The notes beneath the pieces are model-generated. The model did not search any database. It worked only from the letters and a program-made list of their open reading frames with translations, and had not been told where the DNA came from. Below, one piece after another: positions 33,892 through 42,821 of a stretch of 64,000 nt of DNA. The DNA is taken from assembly GCA_964350445.1 (NCBI GenBank), contig CAYGKA010000017.1:21305-85304 (forward strand), read 5' to 3'. The translations under genes were made by a program, and so were the position numbers. Within the stretch, counting starts at the first letter, position 1; each line of letters opens with the position of its first letter. The DNA comes from Hwanghaeella sp964350445. GTDB taxonomy: Bacteria > Pseudomonadota > Alphaproteobacteria > UBA8366 > Aestuariispiraceae.

Positions 33892-34959
33892 CTATTTGTT
33901 CATCCAGTTGACAGGCGGCGCCGCGCCGGCGGCCGTCATCTCATCCAGATAAGCCTGCAGGAACTTCTTTGCCGGCAGACCGCTGGCGTCGAGGTTGCGC
34001 ATCCAATCGCCGCCGATATCGGGTAGGGCGTCCGCCCATTTCTTGCGCTCTGCTGCCGGAAATTCGATGACCGTCGCGCCGGCGTCGACCATTTTCTTTT
34101 CGAACACATCGGCGAGTTGCATCAGTTTTTCGGAATGAACGACGGAATATTCGCGCCCGAGTTGCTTGAAAACGGCCTGCACATCCGGCGGCAGGCTTTT
34201 CCAAGTGTCCAGGTTCATGGCCATGCCGCCGGTATATTGGGCGCCCAGGCTGACCTTGGTGATATAGGGTGCGACTTCATGCAGCTTGAAGGGGAAGCCG
34301 CCCGACATCGAGATCAACGCACCGTCGGCAACGCCGGTTTTGATATTGTTGTAGTACACGGGAAGCCCGCCATCGACCGGCACGGCGCCGGTTCCGCGCA
34401 GCCAGGATCCGACGGCGCCCGCCGCCATGAATTTCTTGCCCGCCAGGTCCTCGAAAGTGCGAATGGGGGTCGTGGAGAATACGTGATAGGTCTCGATGCC
34501 GCTGGCGCCGAGGTAGATCTGATTGTGGTTTTCCCAAGCCTGGGTGAGTTCCGGCATCTTGTCATGCAGGTCGTTCATGACCTTCATCACGGTCGGCAGG
34601 TCGTCTGAGACGAAGGGCGTGTTGTAGGTGATGTTCTGCAACGGCATCTTCGAGTTTTCCCAAAGCGTACCGACCCAGCCAACATCCGTGATCCCTTCCT
34701 CGACGGCCTCCAGAGTGTTCTGGAACTTGTACAGCGCCCCGGCATAGGCTTCCGTCCATTCGATCGTGACCGGGCTTCCCGCCTCTTTCAGGCGAATGTT
34801 CGACTGCGGGACGACATGGTCCTTCAACGCCGCGACCCAGGCCACGACGGGCGGATGGCTGGAAGCCATCGTCATCTTGATTGTCTCCGCCTGCGCCAGC
34901 CCGCCGGCAAACAAAACGCCGGTCACCGCGCCTACGGCAATTGCATTCTTGATTCTCAT
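33892..34959 (-). CDS. TRAP transporter periplasmic solute-binding protein (DctP)
   Basis: The 355-residue protein has a signal peptide (AIAVGAVTGVLFAGGLAQA, residues ~5-24). The mature part begins ETIKMTMASSHPP. Family features include VGWVGTLWENSKMPL, then RTFEDLAGKKFMAAGAVGSWL with the conserved Arg/Lys region for carboxylate ligands, and TGGMAMNLDTWKSLP. It captures a carboxylic acid for the adjacent QM permease. GGGAGGGG lies 5-12 bp before the ATG. It is first gene of the minus-strand run dctP, dctQM, rutE-like, dioxygenase. Confidence 0.93.
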   Translation of the reverse strand: MRIKNAIAVGAVTGVLFAGGLAQAETIKMTMASSHPPVVAWVAALKDHVVPQSNIRLKEAGSPVTIEWTEAYAGALYKFQNTLEAVEEGITDVGWVGTLWENSKMPLQNITYNTPFVSDDLPTVMKVMNDLHDKMPELTQAWENHNQIYLGASGIETYHVFSTTPIRTFEDLAGKKFMAAGAVGSWLRGTGAVPVDGGLPVYYNNIKTGVADGALISMSGGFPFKLHEVAPYITKVSLGAQYTGGMAMNLDTWKSLPPDVQAVFKQLGREYSVVHSEKLMQLADVFEKKMVDAGATVIEFPAAERKKWADALPDIGGDWMRNLDASGLPAKKFLQAYLDEMTAAGAAPPVNWMNK

Positions 34960-35291
34960 GTGTCCCCTCCCAATTCGAGCAACAATATTGCTTCATTTTA
35001 GTATTTTATGTTGTTTTCGGAATAGATCATGGCAGATGTTCATAGACCCTTCCACAAAAAATTCCGGCCAGCTGATAGTCTATTTGTCGAACATGTGGCG
35101 AGGTTGCCGACTTCTAAGTTGTTGAGAAATAAAAAAAGGAATGGAATAAATAGAGCGACAAGCGCACGGGGCAGGGAATTGGGGCGGCATCGTTCGCCCT
35201 TGTTCCGGGGGATGGCGGTGACGGTGGGACGACCGGGACGTGCCGCGGCTTCGCCGAAGCCGTGAGACAATAATCAACAGGGTGGGGCAGC
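34960..35291. other. divergent intergenic region, dctP / MetE-like gene
   Basis: About 330 bp with no gene. It is clearly more AT-rich than its surroundings near 34980-35020 and 35120-35160 and should contain both promoters. A short palindrome CAATATTG lies at 34983-34990 close to dctP. No regulator gene is adjacent. Confidence 0.5.
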
Positions 35292-36329
35292 ATGTTTGAC
35301 ACATTGATACCGACGACGCTTGTGGGCAGCTATCCACAACCGGATTGGCTGGTCGACAAGAACATCCTGCTGGGCAGCGGCCCCCCGCGGGTTCGCATGC
35401 GCGATGTCTGGCGACCGGAAGCGGACCTGCTGGAACAAGCACAGGACGATGCCGCCCTGGTCGTGCTGCATGACCAGGACCGCGCGGGCATCGACATCGT
35501 CGGCGATGGCGAAGTTCGCCGTGAAAGTTACTTCAACCATTTCGCGAATGCGCTCGGCGGCATCGATATCGACAACCCCGGCGTGGTGCCGGGACGAACG
35601 GGCAAGGAGACGAAGGTCCCGCGCGTTGTTGGACCGATCCGCCACGAAAGGCCGGTCCAGGCCCGCGACGTTGAATTTCTCAAGAAACATACGACCCGCC
35701 CGGTCAAGATCACCGTCCCGGGGGCGTTCACCATGGCGAAGATGGCGCTTGATGAATATTACCACGACCCGGAAGCGCTGATCGACGCCTATGCCGATGT
35801 ACTGAACGCCGAGTTGCGCGCCCTGAAGGCGGCCGGCGCCGATGTGGTCCAGATTGACGAACCGCATATGCAGGCTCATCCGAAAGAGGCGGCCAAATAC
35901 GCCGTCGGGGCCATCAACAGAGCGCTCGACGGGATTGCCGGCCCGACCATCGTTCATATGTGCTTTGGATACGCCTATGTCGTTTCGGACAAGCCGTCCG
36001 GCTATTCCTTCCTGTCCCAGTTGAGCGAATGCAACGCGACCGCGGTGTCGATCGAGGCGGCTCAGCCGAACCTCGATCCGTCCATTCTCGAACAGCTTAC
36101 AGGCAAGGATGTCCTGTTCGGCGTCATCGACCTCGGCACGGAAAACGTGGAGACGCCGGAACTGGTGGCGGAGCGCCTGCGCGGCGCGCTCCGTCATATC
36201 AGTCCTGAACGGCTGGTTGCGGCGCCGGATTGCGGCATGAAGTATCTGCCGCGCGATGTGGCGTTCGGCAAACTTCGTGCCCTGGCCGAAGGCGCAGCGA
36301 TCGTTCGGCGCGAACTGGGCCGAGGATAG
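35292..36329 (+). CDS. MetE C-terminal-like cobalamin-independent methyltransferase
   Basis: A 345-residue protein equivalent to the catalytic half of cobalamin-independent methionine synthase. It starts PTTLVGSYPQPDWLV and has DGEVRRESYF, VQIDEPHMQ, VHMCFGYAY (zinc His and Cys) and APDCGMKYLPR (third zinc ligand Cys). The N-terminal folate-binding half of MetE is absent, as in MetE-like proteins that use other methyl donors or demethylate methylated substrates. The true donor and acceptor are unknown. Upstream is the long divergent promoter; downstream the convergent FAH-family gene is 44 bp away. Confidence 0.85.
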   Translation: MFDTLIPTTLVGSYPQPDWLVDKNILLGSGPPRVRMRDVWRPEADLLEQAQDDAALVVLHDQDRAGIDIVGDGEVRRESYFNHFANALGGIDIDNPGVVPGRTGKETKVPRVVGPIRHERPVQARDVEFLKKHTTRPVKITVPGAFTMAKMALDEYYHDPEALIDAYADVLNAELRALKAAGADVVQIDEPHMQAHPKEAAKYAVGAINRALDGIAGPTIVHMCFGYAYVVSDKPSGYSFLSQLSECNATAVSIEAAQPNLDPSILEQLTGKDVLFGVIDLGTENVETPELVAERLRGALRHISPERLVAAPDCGMKYLPRDVAFGKLRALAEGAAIVRRELGRG

Positions 36330-36373
36330 CATCCACGGGGCACCGTCTGGCGCGGTGACCGGTCGGGCGGGTG

Positions 36374-37243
36374 TCAGGCCCGCTCGTCCTCCACCGGATT
36401 ACGCAACACGCCGATGCCTTCGATTTCGACCTCGACGGTGTCGCCCGGCTGCATCCAGACCGGCGGGGTGCGCGCATATCCCACACCCGACGGTGTCCCG
36501 GTGGCAAGCAGGTCGCCGGGCTCCAGGCTCATGGCCTGCGTGATGTATTCGATCGCGATATCGACCGGAAACACCATGTCGTCGGTCGAGGTATCCTGCA
36601 TCACGGTGCCGTTCAGCCGGGTTTGCAGGCGCAGCCCCCTACAGCCTTCCGGCAGTTCGTCCGCCGTGACGAATTCGGGCCCGAAAGCGCCGGTATTGTC
36701 GAAGTTCTTGCCGATCGTCCATTGTCCGGTGCGGCGTTGAAAATCCCGCAGGGTCGCATCGTTGAAGATCGCATATCCGGCCACGCAATCCAGTGCGTTG
36801 GCCCGCGTCGCTCGATGGACCGGCTTGCCGATGACCGCCAGCAATTCCCCCTCGAAATCGAGCTTGTCGGAAATCGGCGGGCGAAGAATGGGCTGGCCAT
36901 GTCCTATCAGCGACAAGCGGGAGCGCATGAAGATATCGGGATAGGCCGGAACGTCCGCGCCGCCTTCCTTGGCGTGTTCCGCATAGTTCCTGCCGATACA
37001 CATGATTTTCGGGGGATCGCCGATCGGCGGCAATAGGGAAAGATCGCCATAGGACAATCGGGCATCCGCACCGGCGGAACGCGCCAGCCGATCGGCTTCA
37101 GCCATGGCATCGGGGCCGGCCGCCAGCAATTCCCGCAAGCTTTGCGGCAAATGCAAGGCCGCGACGGAAAGATCGATGACCTCATCACCCAGACGAACGC
37201 CGATGGCCGATCCGCCCTGTTTCCGGAACGCTACTATTCTCAT
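36374..37243 (-). CDS. fumarylacetoacetate-hydrolase-family protein
   Basis: A 289-residue FAH-superfamily enzyme. The C-terminal catalytic domain starts at KIMCIGRNYAEHAKEGG, contains the metal-binding DFEGELLAVIGKP (Glu-x-Glu), GYAIFNDATLRDFQRR, and ends GDLLATGTPSGVGYARTPP. Members are hydrolases, hydratases or decarboxylases acting on 3- or 2,4-diketo acids; ureidoglycolate lyase-like and oxaloacetate decarboxylase-like functions also occur. GGGGGAAGAC before the ATG at 37243 sets the start. The substrate cannot be read from sequence. Confidence 0.88.
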   Translation of the reverse strand: MRIVAFRKQGGSAIGVRLGDEVIDLSVAALHLPQSLRELLAAGPDAMAEADRLARSAGADARLSYGDLSLLPPIGDPPKIMCIGRNYAEHAKEGGADVPAYPDIFMRSRLSLIGHGQPILRPPISDKLDFEGELLAVIGKPVHRATRANALDCVAGYAIFNDATLRDFQRRTGQWTIGKNFDNTGAFGPEFVTADELPEGCRGLRLQTRLNGTVMQDTSTDDMVFPVDIAIEYITQAMSLEPGDLLATGTPSGVGYARTPPVWMQPGDTVEVEIEGIGVLRNPVEDERA

Positions 37244-37342
37244 GTCTTCCCCCGCATCGTCGTGTCGGCGTTTCCCGGGATGTTCCGGCAATCCCCCGAT
37301 CGCTTCATTTACATTCCGGCGTCGCCGCCTTTGTCTGGTCCG

Positions 37343-38020
37343 TCACCCGGACACGAACCGATCGATGTCCACACCCGGACGGATAGTGCCCCGCTCGAGC
37401 AAGACGCAATCCGGCGGGAATTCCTGTCGAACCTCGAATTCTCCCGCACGAAGCCATGACAGGAATTGGTCGAGCCGCTCGAGGCACGCTCCCTCGATAT
37501 CGTGCAGTACCACAAGCGGCCAATTCTGCTCCATGATTTGCGCCTGCGCGCGTTCGACCCAGCCATGATGCGTGTTGTCCTGTACAGGCCAATCGCGCGG
37601 AATGGAATTCCAGATTATGCAGGAGTATTTCTCCTGCTGACGCAAAGCCAGGGCATGCCGGTTCAGAAGTGCTGGACCCAGTTTTCCGCCGCCCCCGAAG
37701 GGGCGAAACAGCCTGTCCGGGTGGGCGCGGGTCCCAATCGTCCTCTGGGCATCATGTATTTCGTCGCAGGCTTCCTCCGGCGGATCCATGGTCCCAAAGG
37801 GAATGTCGTGCGTATCGGAGTGATTGCCGATCCAGTGACCCGCCGCATGGGCGCGGTCGATAAGGCGGGAGGCTTCCTTGGACGCCCTGACCTTTTCCCC
37901 GACGACGAAGAATGTCGTGAGACACGCGTGGCCGGCGAGAATATCGAGAACCTTGTCCGTAATTCCCGGGGTCGGGCCGTTGTCGAAGGAAAGCGTGACG
38001 GGTTTCACAGCGCGGGGCAC
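37343..38020 (-). CDS. polysaccharide-deacetylase-family protein, possible N-terminal frameshift
   Basis: The NodB-fold protein of ~225 residues shows motif 1 as SFDNGPTPG (Asn where the usual second Asp stands), motif 2 as GNHSDTHD (the H-S-x2-H metal pair) and motif 3 as RPFGGGG. The Asn variant occurs in a known subgroup. The frame opens with TTG/GTG codons (38023, 38020) and no good ribosome site. An ATG at 38055 with GGCGGACGAC before it reads MPAELFPDPTD in another frame, then would need a small shift to join RLVPRAVKPVTL. So the real start may be 38055 with a frameshift or sequencing error in between. Confidence 0.72.
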   Translation of the reverse strand: MPRAVKPVTLSFDNGPTPGITDKVLDILAGHACLTTFFVVGEKVRASKEASRLIDRAHAAGHWIGNHSDTHDIPFGTMDPPEEACDEIHDAQRTIGTRAHPDRLFRPFGGGGKLGPALLNRHALALRQQEKYSCIIWNSIPRDWPVQDNTHHGWVERAQAQIMEQNWPLVVLHDIEGACLERLDQFLSWLRAGEFEVRQEFPPDCVLLERGTIRPGVDIDRFVSG

Positions 38021-38127
38021 CAATCGGTCGGGTCCGGAAAAAGCTCAGCAGGCATGTCGTCCGCCAAAACTAGGGTTCCGGAGTATAAGCGGCAAGGGCC
38101 CGCCCGAATCGCTGATTGTTTCCCAGA

Positions 38128-38589
38128 TCAACTTGCGGGGCGTCCCGCCATCAGGCGGAGCGGGGTATAGGTGATGGCGGTTTCGCCGCGCTGATTGACG
38201 ATTTGATTCTTCGTGCGAACAAGGCCGCGTCCGCCTTTCTTGGCAGGCCGGACCTCGGTCACCTCGATCTCGACATGGATCGTATCGCCCTGAATTACCG
38301 GGCCATGCACGTCGAGTTCCATTTTGAGGAAGGCGAGTCCCGTGCCCTGGCCGGTGGCGTTCAGAACCAAACCCTCGGCGAGGGAGAACACAAGCGCGGC
38401 GGGTGCCGGCCTTCCGGATATGGCCGAATGCTCTTCGATGAACTCCAGGTCGACGAACAGCGATTCAAGCATTCCGGCACAGGAAACGAAATTGACGATA
38501 TCCGTCTCGGTGATCGTCCTGCCGAATGTCTTGAACCGCTCACCTTCCTGTAGATCGTTCCAGTAGAATCCTTCTCCGACGAGTTTCAT
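38128..38589 (-). CDS. MaoC-like (hot-dog) dehydratase
   Basis: The 153-residue hot-dog-fold protein starts MKLVGEGFYWNDLQEGERFKTFGR across the first strand, then TITETDIVNFVSCAGM, the MaoC pattern where Asp (in ETDI) and a later residue act on the enoyl-CoA. APAALVFSLAEGLVLN is the central helix. It probably hydrates a 2-enoyl-CoA or a related ester such as mesaconyl-CoA-type substrates, though no partner is adjacent. GAAGGAACC supports the start at 38589; the open frame upstream is unrelated. Confidence 0.8.
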   Translation of the reverse strand: MKLVGEGFYWNDLQEGERFKTFGRTITETDIVNFVSCAGMLESLFVDLEFIEEHSAISGRPAPAALVFSLAEGLVLNATGQGTGLAFLKMELDVHGPVIQGDTIHVEIEVTEVRPAKKGGRGLVRTKNQIVNQRGETAITYTPLRLMAGRPAS

Positions 38590-38830
38590 CTTGGTTCCTT
38601 CGCCTGTCATGCCGGCAATACGGCTTCTGTTCTTGGTCCCGGACCGTCTGATGGCGGAACGCAGCCATGATACGCTCATCCATCGAACAGTCGAATTTTG
38701 CGAATAGGTGAATATTGCGTTTCCGGGCCGTTCCCGTCTACGTTCGCACCTCGGTTCAATAAGGCAATGCGGGACGCGCGTTCAAACCGCTTGCCACCCA
38801 ATTTCAAGACTATGGAGGGATGTCGATACC

Positions 38831-40681
38831 ATGAGTGAGAGCAACATCGTTAGGATTGATCGACATCCTGGACGTTCGGCACAGACATTCGGAATCGCCC
38901 GCGAATTGGGTACGGATCCGGCATTGATTCACGAACCGCCGGTTGGCGTCGTCGGCACGAAGGGCGACAGCCAATGTTATATGGGCGTTGTCGACAAAGT
39001 CGATGCCATACACGAGGCATTGAAAAGCCGTATCGGCGGCGAAGAAGGCCTCCTCAAGATGCGGCTGATTCAGCCCGAATATACGATCGCCACGTCGGAC
39101 GGCATTCGCAACGGCACGCCCGAAATGCGGTATTCGCTGATTGGCCGGGAAGTCACGAACGATGCGCTGTGCGAGCATTTCGCCGCAAGCGGGCTCGCGG
39201 GCATCATTGCCGTCGTCGCCTGCGACAAGCCGCCGGTGGGCACGCTCGCCGCCATTCTGGAGCACAATGAACCCGCCATCATCATGTCCGATGGCCCGAT
39301 CCACCCCGGCAAGCACCCGAAGACGGGCGACGCGATAGACCTTGTCAGCGCCTATCAGGTCGCCGGCAACCCCGACGCCGAACTGCAATACGACATTGCG
39401 TTCCACGCTTGCCCGGGGATCGGCAGCTGCGGCGGCATGTTCACCTATAACACCATGCAAACCTTCATCGGTGTCGTCGGCATGCAACCGTTGCACATGG
39501 TGGCGCCGGCCTCCGACGATGTGCGACGGACCAAGGAGTTCCCGAAGGAACTGGTCGGGTACCTGGAAAACATGATGGCTAAGGGGTTGCGGCCGCGCGA
39601 CATCGTGGTGCGCGATTCCATCCGAAACGCCGTCATCGTCGCAATGGCCATCGGCGGCTCGACCAACGTGGTCCTGCACGCACCGGAAATCGCCCGGGCC
39701 GCGGGCTATGCCGATTTCTGGACGGAAATCATGACACCGGAGGAGTTCAATCACCTCTCGCAGCATGTCGTCCCGGTCATCACCGATGCTCGGCCCTATG
39801 GCCTCTATTCGATGGTCGACATCGACAATGTTGGGGGTGTCCAGGTCATCGTCAGCGAGTTGCTGGACGCCGGCCTCCTGAACGGCGATATGCTCACATG
39901 CACGGGCGAGACATTGGCCGAACAGGTGACGCGTCTGGGCAAACCGCGTGCAGACGGCCAAGTGGTCTATTCGGTCGACAAACCCTACAAGCCGACCGGC
40001 GGCCTGCGCATTCTGGGCGGCAATCTGTCGCCCGATTTCTCCGCCGTGCTGAAACTCGCCGGCGTGGAAAAAGGCCTGGAGAACAACGTCTTCAATGGTA
40101 AGGCACGGGTCTTCGAGGGTGAAAAAGGACTGCTTCACGCCTTGGACAAGTCGCCCGACAGTTTCCAGGACAATGATATCGTGGTCGTCCGTTACGAAGG
40201 GCCCAGCGGCGCGCCCGGAATGCCGGAGATGCTCGATTCGACGTCACGCATCACCACGCTATGCCGTGAGCGGAACATTGTGGTGGCGCTAATGACGGAT
40301 GGCCGTTTTTCCGGCGGCTCCGTCGGTCTGGTCATCGGCCATGTCGGGCCGGAAGCCGCGGTTGGCGGGCCCATTGCCTTGATTGAAGCCGGGGATGAAA
40401 TCCTCATCGACCTCAACTCCAGCACGGTGAACTGCCTTGCCCTCGACGATCCGGCGACACTGGCCGCCCGCCGGGAGGCTTGGGAAAAGAAGGTTGCCGA
40501 CAATGGGGGCATCCATCCGAATTGCGGGATCGCGGATACCCGCCTCCTTCAAAGAGCCAGGCACTCCGCCGTTCCCGCGACGAGGGGCGGCGGTCTGCAC
40601 CCCAATCGCGAGGTCTGGGTCCGCGACCCCCGGAAGGCCGAACAATCGGGCTTCATCCCGAAGAACCGGTTCAAAGGATGA
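38831..40681 (+). CDS. IlvD/Edd-family dehydratase
   Basis: A 616-residue Fe-S dehydratase. The cluster cysteines are seen in GDSQCYMG, VVACDKPPVGT and ACPGIGSCGGMFTYNTMQ. The C-terminal domain has MTDGRFSGGSVGLVIGHVGPEA, the conserved active-site segment. Family members dehydrate dihydroxy acids (IlvD), 6-phosphogluconate (Edd) or sugar acids. The variant motif wording differs from standard IlvD, so a sugar-acid substrate is possible. GGAGGG lies about 12 bp before the chosen ATG. The stop codon lies inside the first bases of the direct repeat that begins the decayed segment downstream. Confidence 0.85.
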   Translation: MSESNIVRIDRHPGRSAQTFGIARELGTDPALIHEPPVGVVGTKGDSQCYMGVVDKVDAIHEALKSRIGGEEGLLKMRLIQPEYTIATSDGIRNGTPEMRYSLIGREVTNDALCEHFAASGLAGIIAVVACDKPPVGTLAAILEHNEPAIIMSDGPIHPGKHPKTGDAIDLVSAYQVAGNPDAELQYDIAFHACPGIGSCGGMFTYNTMQTFIGVVGMQPLHMVAPASDDVRRTKEFPKELVGYLENMMAKGLRPRDIVVRDSIRNAVIVAMAIGGSTNVVLHAPEIARAAGYADFWTEIMTPEEFNHLSQHVVPVITDARPYGLYSMVDIDNVGGVQVIVSELLDAGLLNGDMLTCTGETLAEQVTRLGKPRADGQVVYSVDKPYKPTGGLRILGGNLSPDFSAVLKLAGVEKGLENNVFNGKARVFEGEKGLLHALDKSPDSFQDNDIVVVRYEGPSGAPGMPEMLDSTSRITTLCRERNIVVALMTDGRFSGGSVGLVIGHVGPEAAVGGPIALIEAGDEILIDLNSSTVNCLALDDPATLAARREAWEKKVADNGGIHPNCGIADTRLLQRARHSAVPATRGGGLHPNREVWVRDPRKAEQSGFIPKNRFKG

Positions 40682-40740
40682 CATAGCCTGTCCCGGACCA
40701 ACACGTCCTGGCTCAAATCGACATTGCGCCTGCCGGGCAA

Positions 40741-40772
40741 ATGCGCGCGTTTCCGCCTAGAAACGCGCGCAT
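40741..40772 (+). terminator. perfect 13-bp stem-loop after the IlvD-like gene
   Basis: ATGCGCGCGTTTC, loop CGCCTA, GAAACGCGCGCAT. It lacks a U-tract, so it may be a weak terminator or a processing signal before the tRNA. The same position in copy B (44771-44799) also folds, with a different sequence. Confidence 0.55.
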
Positions 40773-40781
40773 ATCCATGGT

Positions 40782-40824
40782 TGCGGTGGAGCGCGGCTTG
40801 GTAGTGTATTTACTTTGGGAACAG
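40782..40824 (+). pseudogene. truncated tRNA-Pro remnant
   Basis: The D-arm and anticodon-arm region matches the intact tRNA-Pro at 44811 with many C-to-T and G-to-A changes; TTTGGGA of the anticodon loop is retained. Similarity stops after the anticodon arm; T-arm and acceptor 3' strand are missing. Confidence 0.7.
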
Positions 40825-41158
40825 GAAAAACCGTCGCTCTAGCGTGTTGTTCTAAATTGAAAATAACGCAATCTGGCCGATTGGTATGACGTAAAATCTG
40901 ACATGACGTATCAGGTTGGGACGTGATGCCGGGTGTTTCCCGCCCAGAAATGGCCGGTGAGCTGAAGTCAGGATTTCCTCAAGCTAAGCGCCGGGTCCTT
41001 CGACATATTTTCGATTTCATTCGACCTCGTATCCTAACATGCATTTTGATGTCTATGCCGGCTGCGGCCTTCTTGGCATCAACAAGGAGTCATTGGACGC
41101 TCTTGAGAAATTCTCGGGAGGCCGGGGACCCGGCTAAGCTTAGTTGGATATGGGCGCG
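40825..41158. other. non-coding stretch of the decayed segment
   Basis: Short open frames occur but none resembles a protein I know. A frame beginning MHFDVYAGCGLLGINK near 41039 ends after 32 codons and may be a gene fragment. I see no regulatory structure here. Confidence 0.4.
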
Positions 41159-41587
41159 TCAGTGCGGGCCAGGGGACATCGCGTCTTCGTATGCAACGGC
41201 GAGGTCGGAAGGGCGGTTTTCTGCAAGAACCTCAATGAGAATCTCTACCTGGAGGAGATCCTTTCGGGATTTGAGGCTCTCGGGGCCGGCCTTTCGACGG
41301 TTTGTGACAGTCAACTTGTGGATTGCATAACGTTCGGGTCGAGGAATGCGGACCAGTATTCCCTTGCGATAGACGGCTGCCGCTTGAAGCGGTTCACCGA
41401 TCAGATCGTTGAGGTGATGGAGCGATTGAGCGCTGACGCCGAGCGCCGGCAAGTCCTTGATATCTTCCTTCTCACCGAAAGAGGGCGTCAGGAACTCGAC
41501 GAGCGTCTCGGAATTCGATTGGCGCCATCTCCAAATTCTGCCTTTGTCGATAGAAGGGACCGGTGCGAATTTGAAGGCCCTCAACAC
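41159..41587 (-). pseudogene. C-terminal remnant of GSU2403-type nucleotidyltransferase-fold protein
   Basis: The 142-codon frame reads FAPVPSIDKGRIWRWRQSNS, then TLVEFLTPSFGEKEDIKDLP, ALGVSAQSLHHLNDLIGEP, GILVRIPRPERYAIHKL and SLKSRKDLLQVEILIEVL. This is the order found in NTP_transf_8 (GSU2403-like) proteins, which are ~300 residues and associated with mobile or defence regions. The N-terminal half is missing, no ribosome site is visible and the C-terminus stops early at MSPGPH. An overlapping plus-strand frame (41144-41635) is judged a shadow of it. I take it as a decayed gene. Confidence 0.7.
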
Positions 41588-41744
41588 GCCGCGTCCGCAC
41601 CGGCGGCCGCAGGCGACGGGCGGGGCTTGTCATGAATGTTGATTTCATTTCAACTCCGGTTAGACTTCCCTGCGGAAACTTGTCCATCCTGTTCCTGTGG
41701 TAAATATCCCGGCAGGTATCCCCCGCAACGAGGAACATCCCTCC

Positions 41745-42641
41745 ATGGCCGCTTACGAATCTTCGACAACCAACAGATCTGTTGGCGACACACCGTTCGC
41801 CACCCGGCCTTTGTCTGAATATCTAGGTGTTGAAATCCTTGGGATCTCCATGCGGGAAGCCGTTGCTCCGGATGTCTTCCCGCAAGTCTACGACGCCTTC
41901 CTGCAACACCAACTGATCCTGTTCGACGACGTCGACCTGCCGCCGGAAACGCAGGTCGCCTTCGCCCGGAAATTCGGTGAGGTTCAAATTCATGTCATGG
42001 ATCAATATCATGCTCATGGCGGCCGATATCCGGAAATTTATTTTCTGACCAACTTGGACAGTGACGGAAATCCGACCGGCGTCCACCCGGATAAGGGCAC
42101 GATGCATTGGCATACCGACGGATCCTGGAAATCCAGGACGGGCCAAGCGACCATGATGTACTCGGAAATCGTGCCCGAGACCGGCGGTGAAACCCATTTC
42201 GCCAACATGTACAGCGCATGGGACGCCCTTGAGCAAAGCTGGAAGGAACGGATATCGGACCTGAAAGCCGTCCATAGTCTCGATTTTTCGCGGAGCCGCA
42301 GACATGGAGAGGATCCCCTCACGGACGCCCAAAGAAGCGAGATCCCCCCTGTCGCACATCCGGTCGTTCGAACCCATCCGGAAACCGGCCGCCGGGCGGT
42401 TTTTCTCGGCGATCATGCCGAATGTATAGAGGGAATGGCCTATGACGAAGGCCGCGCGCTTATCGAAACCCTGAATGTCCTGATCACCCCGGAAGACCAC
42501 GTCTATCGGCACTGCTGGCAACCGCGCCAATGCATCGTTTGGGACAACCGCTGCCTGCTTCACAGAGCCACCGCCTATGACACCGCGAATACGAAACGGG
42601 TTATGCGACGCTGCACAATCGTGGGTGACGAGCCCTGCTGA
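41745..42641 (+). CDS. TauD/TfdA-family Fe(II)/2-oxoglutarate dioxygenase
   Basis: The 298-residue enzyme carries the facial triad: His123 and Asp125 in HWHTDGSW, and the distal His273 in CLLHRAT. FARKFGEVQ and ETGGETHFANMYSAWD are typical of the TauD/TfdA family. The family hydroxylates sulfonates, phenoxyacetates and other acids, coupled to 2-oxoglutarate decarboxylation. GAGGAAC precedes the ATG at 41745; a GTG at 41697 would extend it by 16 residues. It is one of only two intact genes in the decayed tRNA-Pro segment. The substrate is unknown. Confidence 0.88.
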   Translation: MAAYESSTTNRSVGDTPFATRPLSEYLGVEILGISMREAVAPDVFPQVYDAFLQHQLILFDDVDLPPETQVAFARKFGEVQIHVMDQYHAHGGRYPEIYFLTNLDSDGNPTGVHPDKGTMHWHTDGSWKSRTGQATMMYSEIVPETGGETHFANMYSAWDALEQSWKERISDLKAVHSLDFSRSRRHGEDPLTDAQRSEIPPVAHPVVRTHPETGRRAVFLGDHAECIEGMAYDEGRALIETLNVLITPEDHVYRHCWQPRQCIVWDNRCLLHRATAYDTANTKRVMRRCTIVGDEPC

Positions 42642-42821
42642 TCGCGCTATGCCGAGCCGACGGCCCAAGCAAATAACAGCATAATTCGGAAGGCCTCGAC
42701 GCGTCATTTCTCTGTTCGGGAAAACGGCGGACAACACTGTGTATATCCGCGCAGCCAGCTTCCCCAAAATTCTCCGGAAGATCCGGCATGTGGCGATTCA
42801 TTGACGGCTCGAATTGTCCGT

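Larger units (their letters stand above)
40678..40824. repeat. direct repeat copy A (diverged duplicate of the tRNA-Pro upstream region)
   Basis: This ~147-bp stretch aligns along its length with 44708-44853. Twenty-four consecutive bases are identical (from CCTGTCCCGGACC on); the rest is mostly transitions. Copy A starts at the stop of the IlvD-like gene and ends inside a dead tRNA-Pro half. Confidence 0.8.

Noticed and set aside
41144..41635. 163-codon plus-strand open frame in the decayed segment
   Set aside because: The opposite strand reads as a nucleotidyltransferase-family C-terminus, so this frame is probably its shadow.
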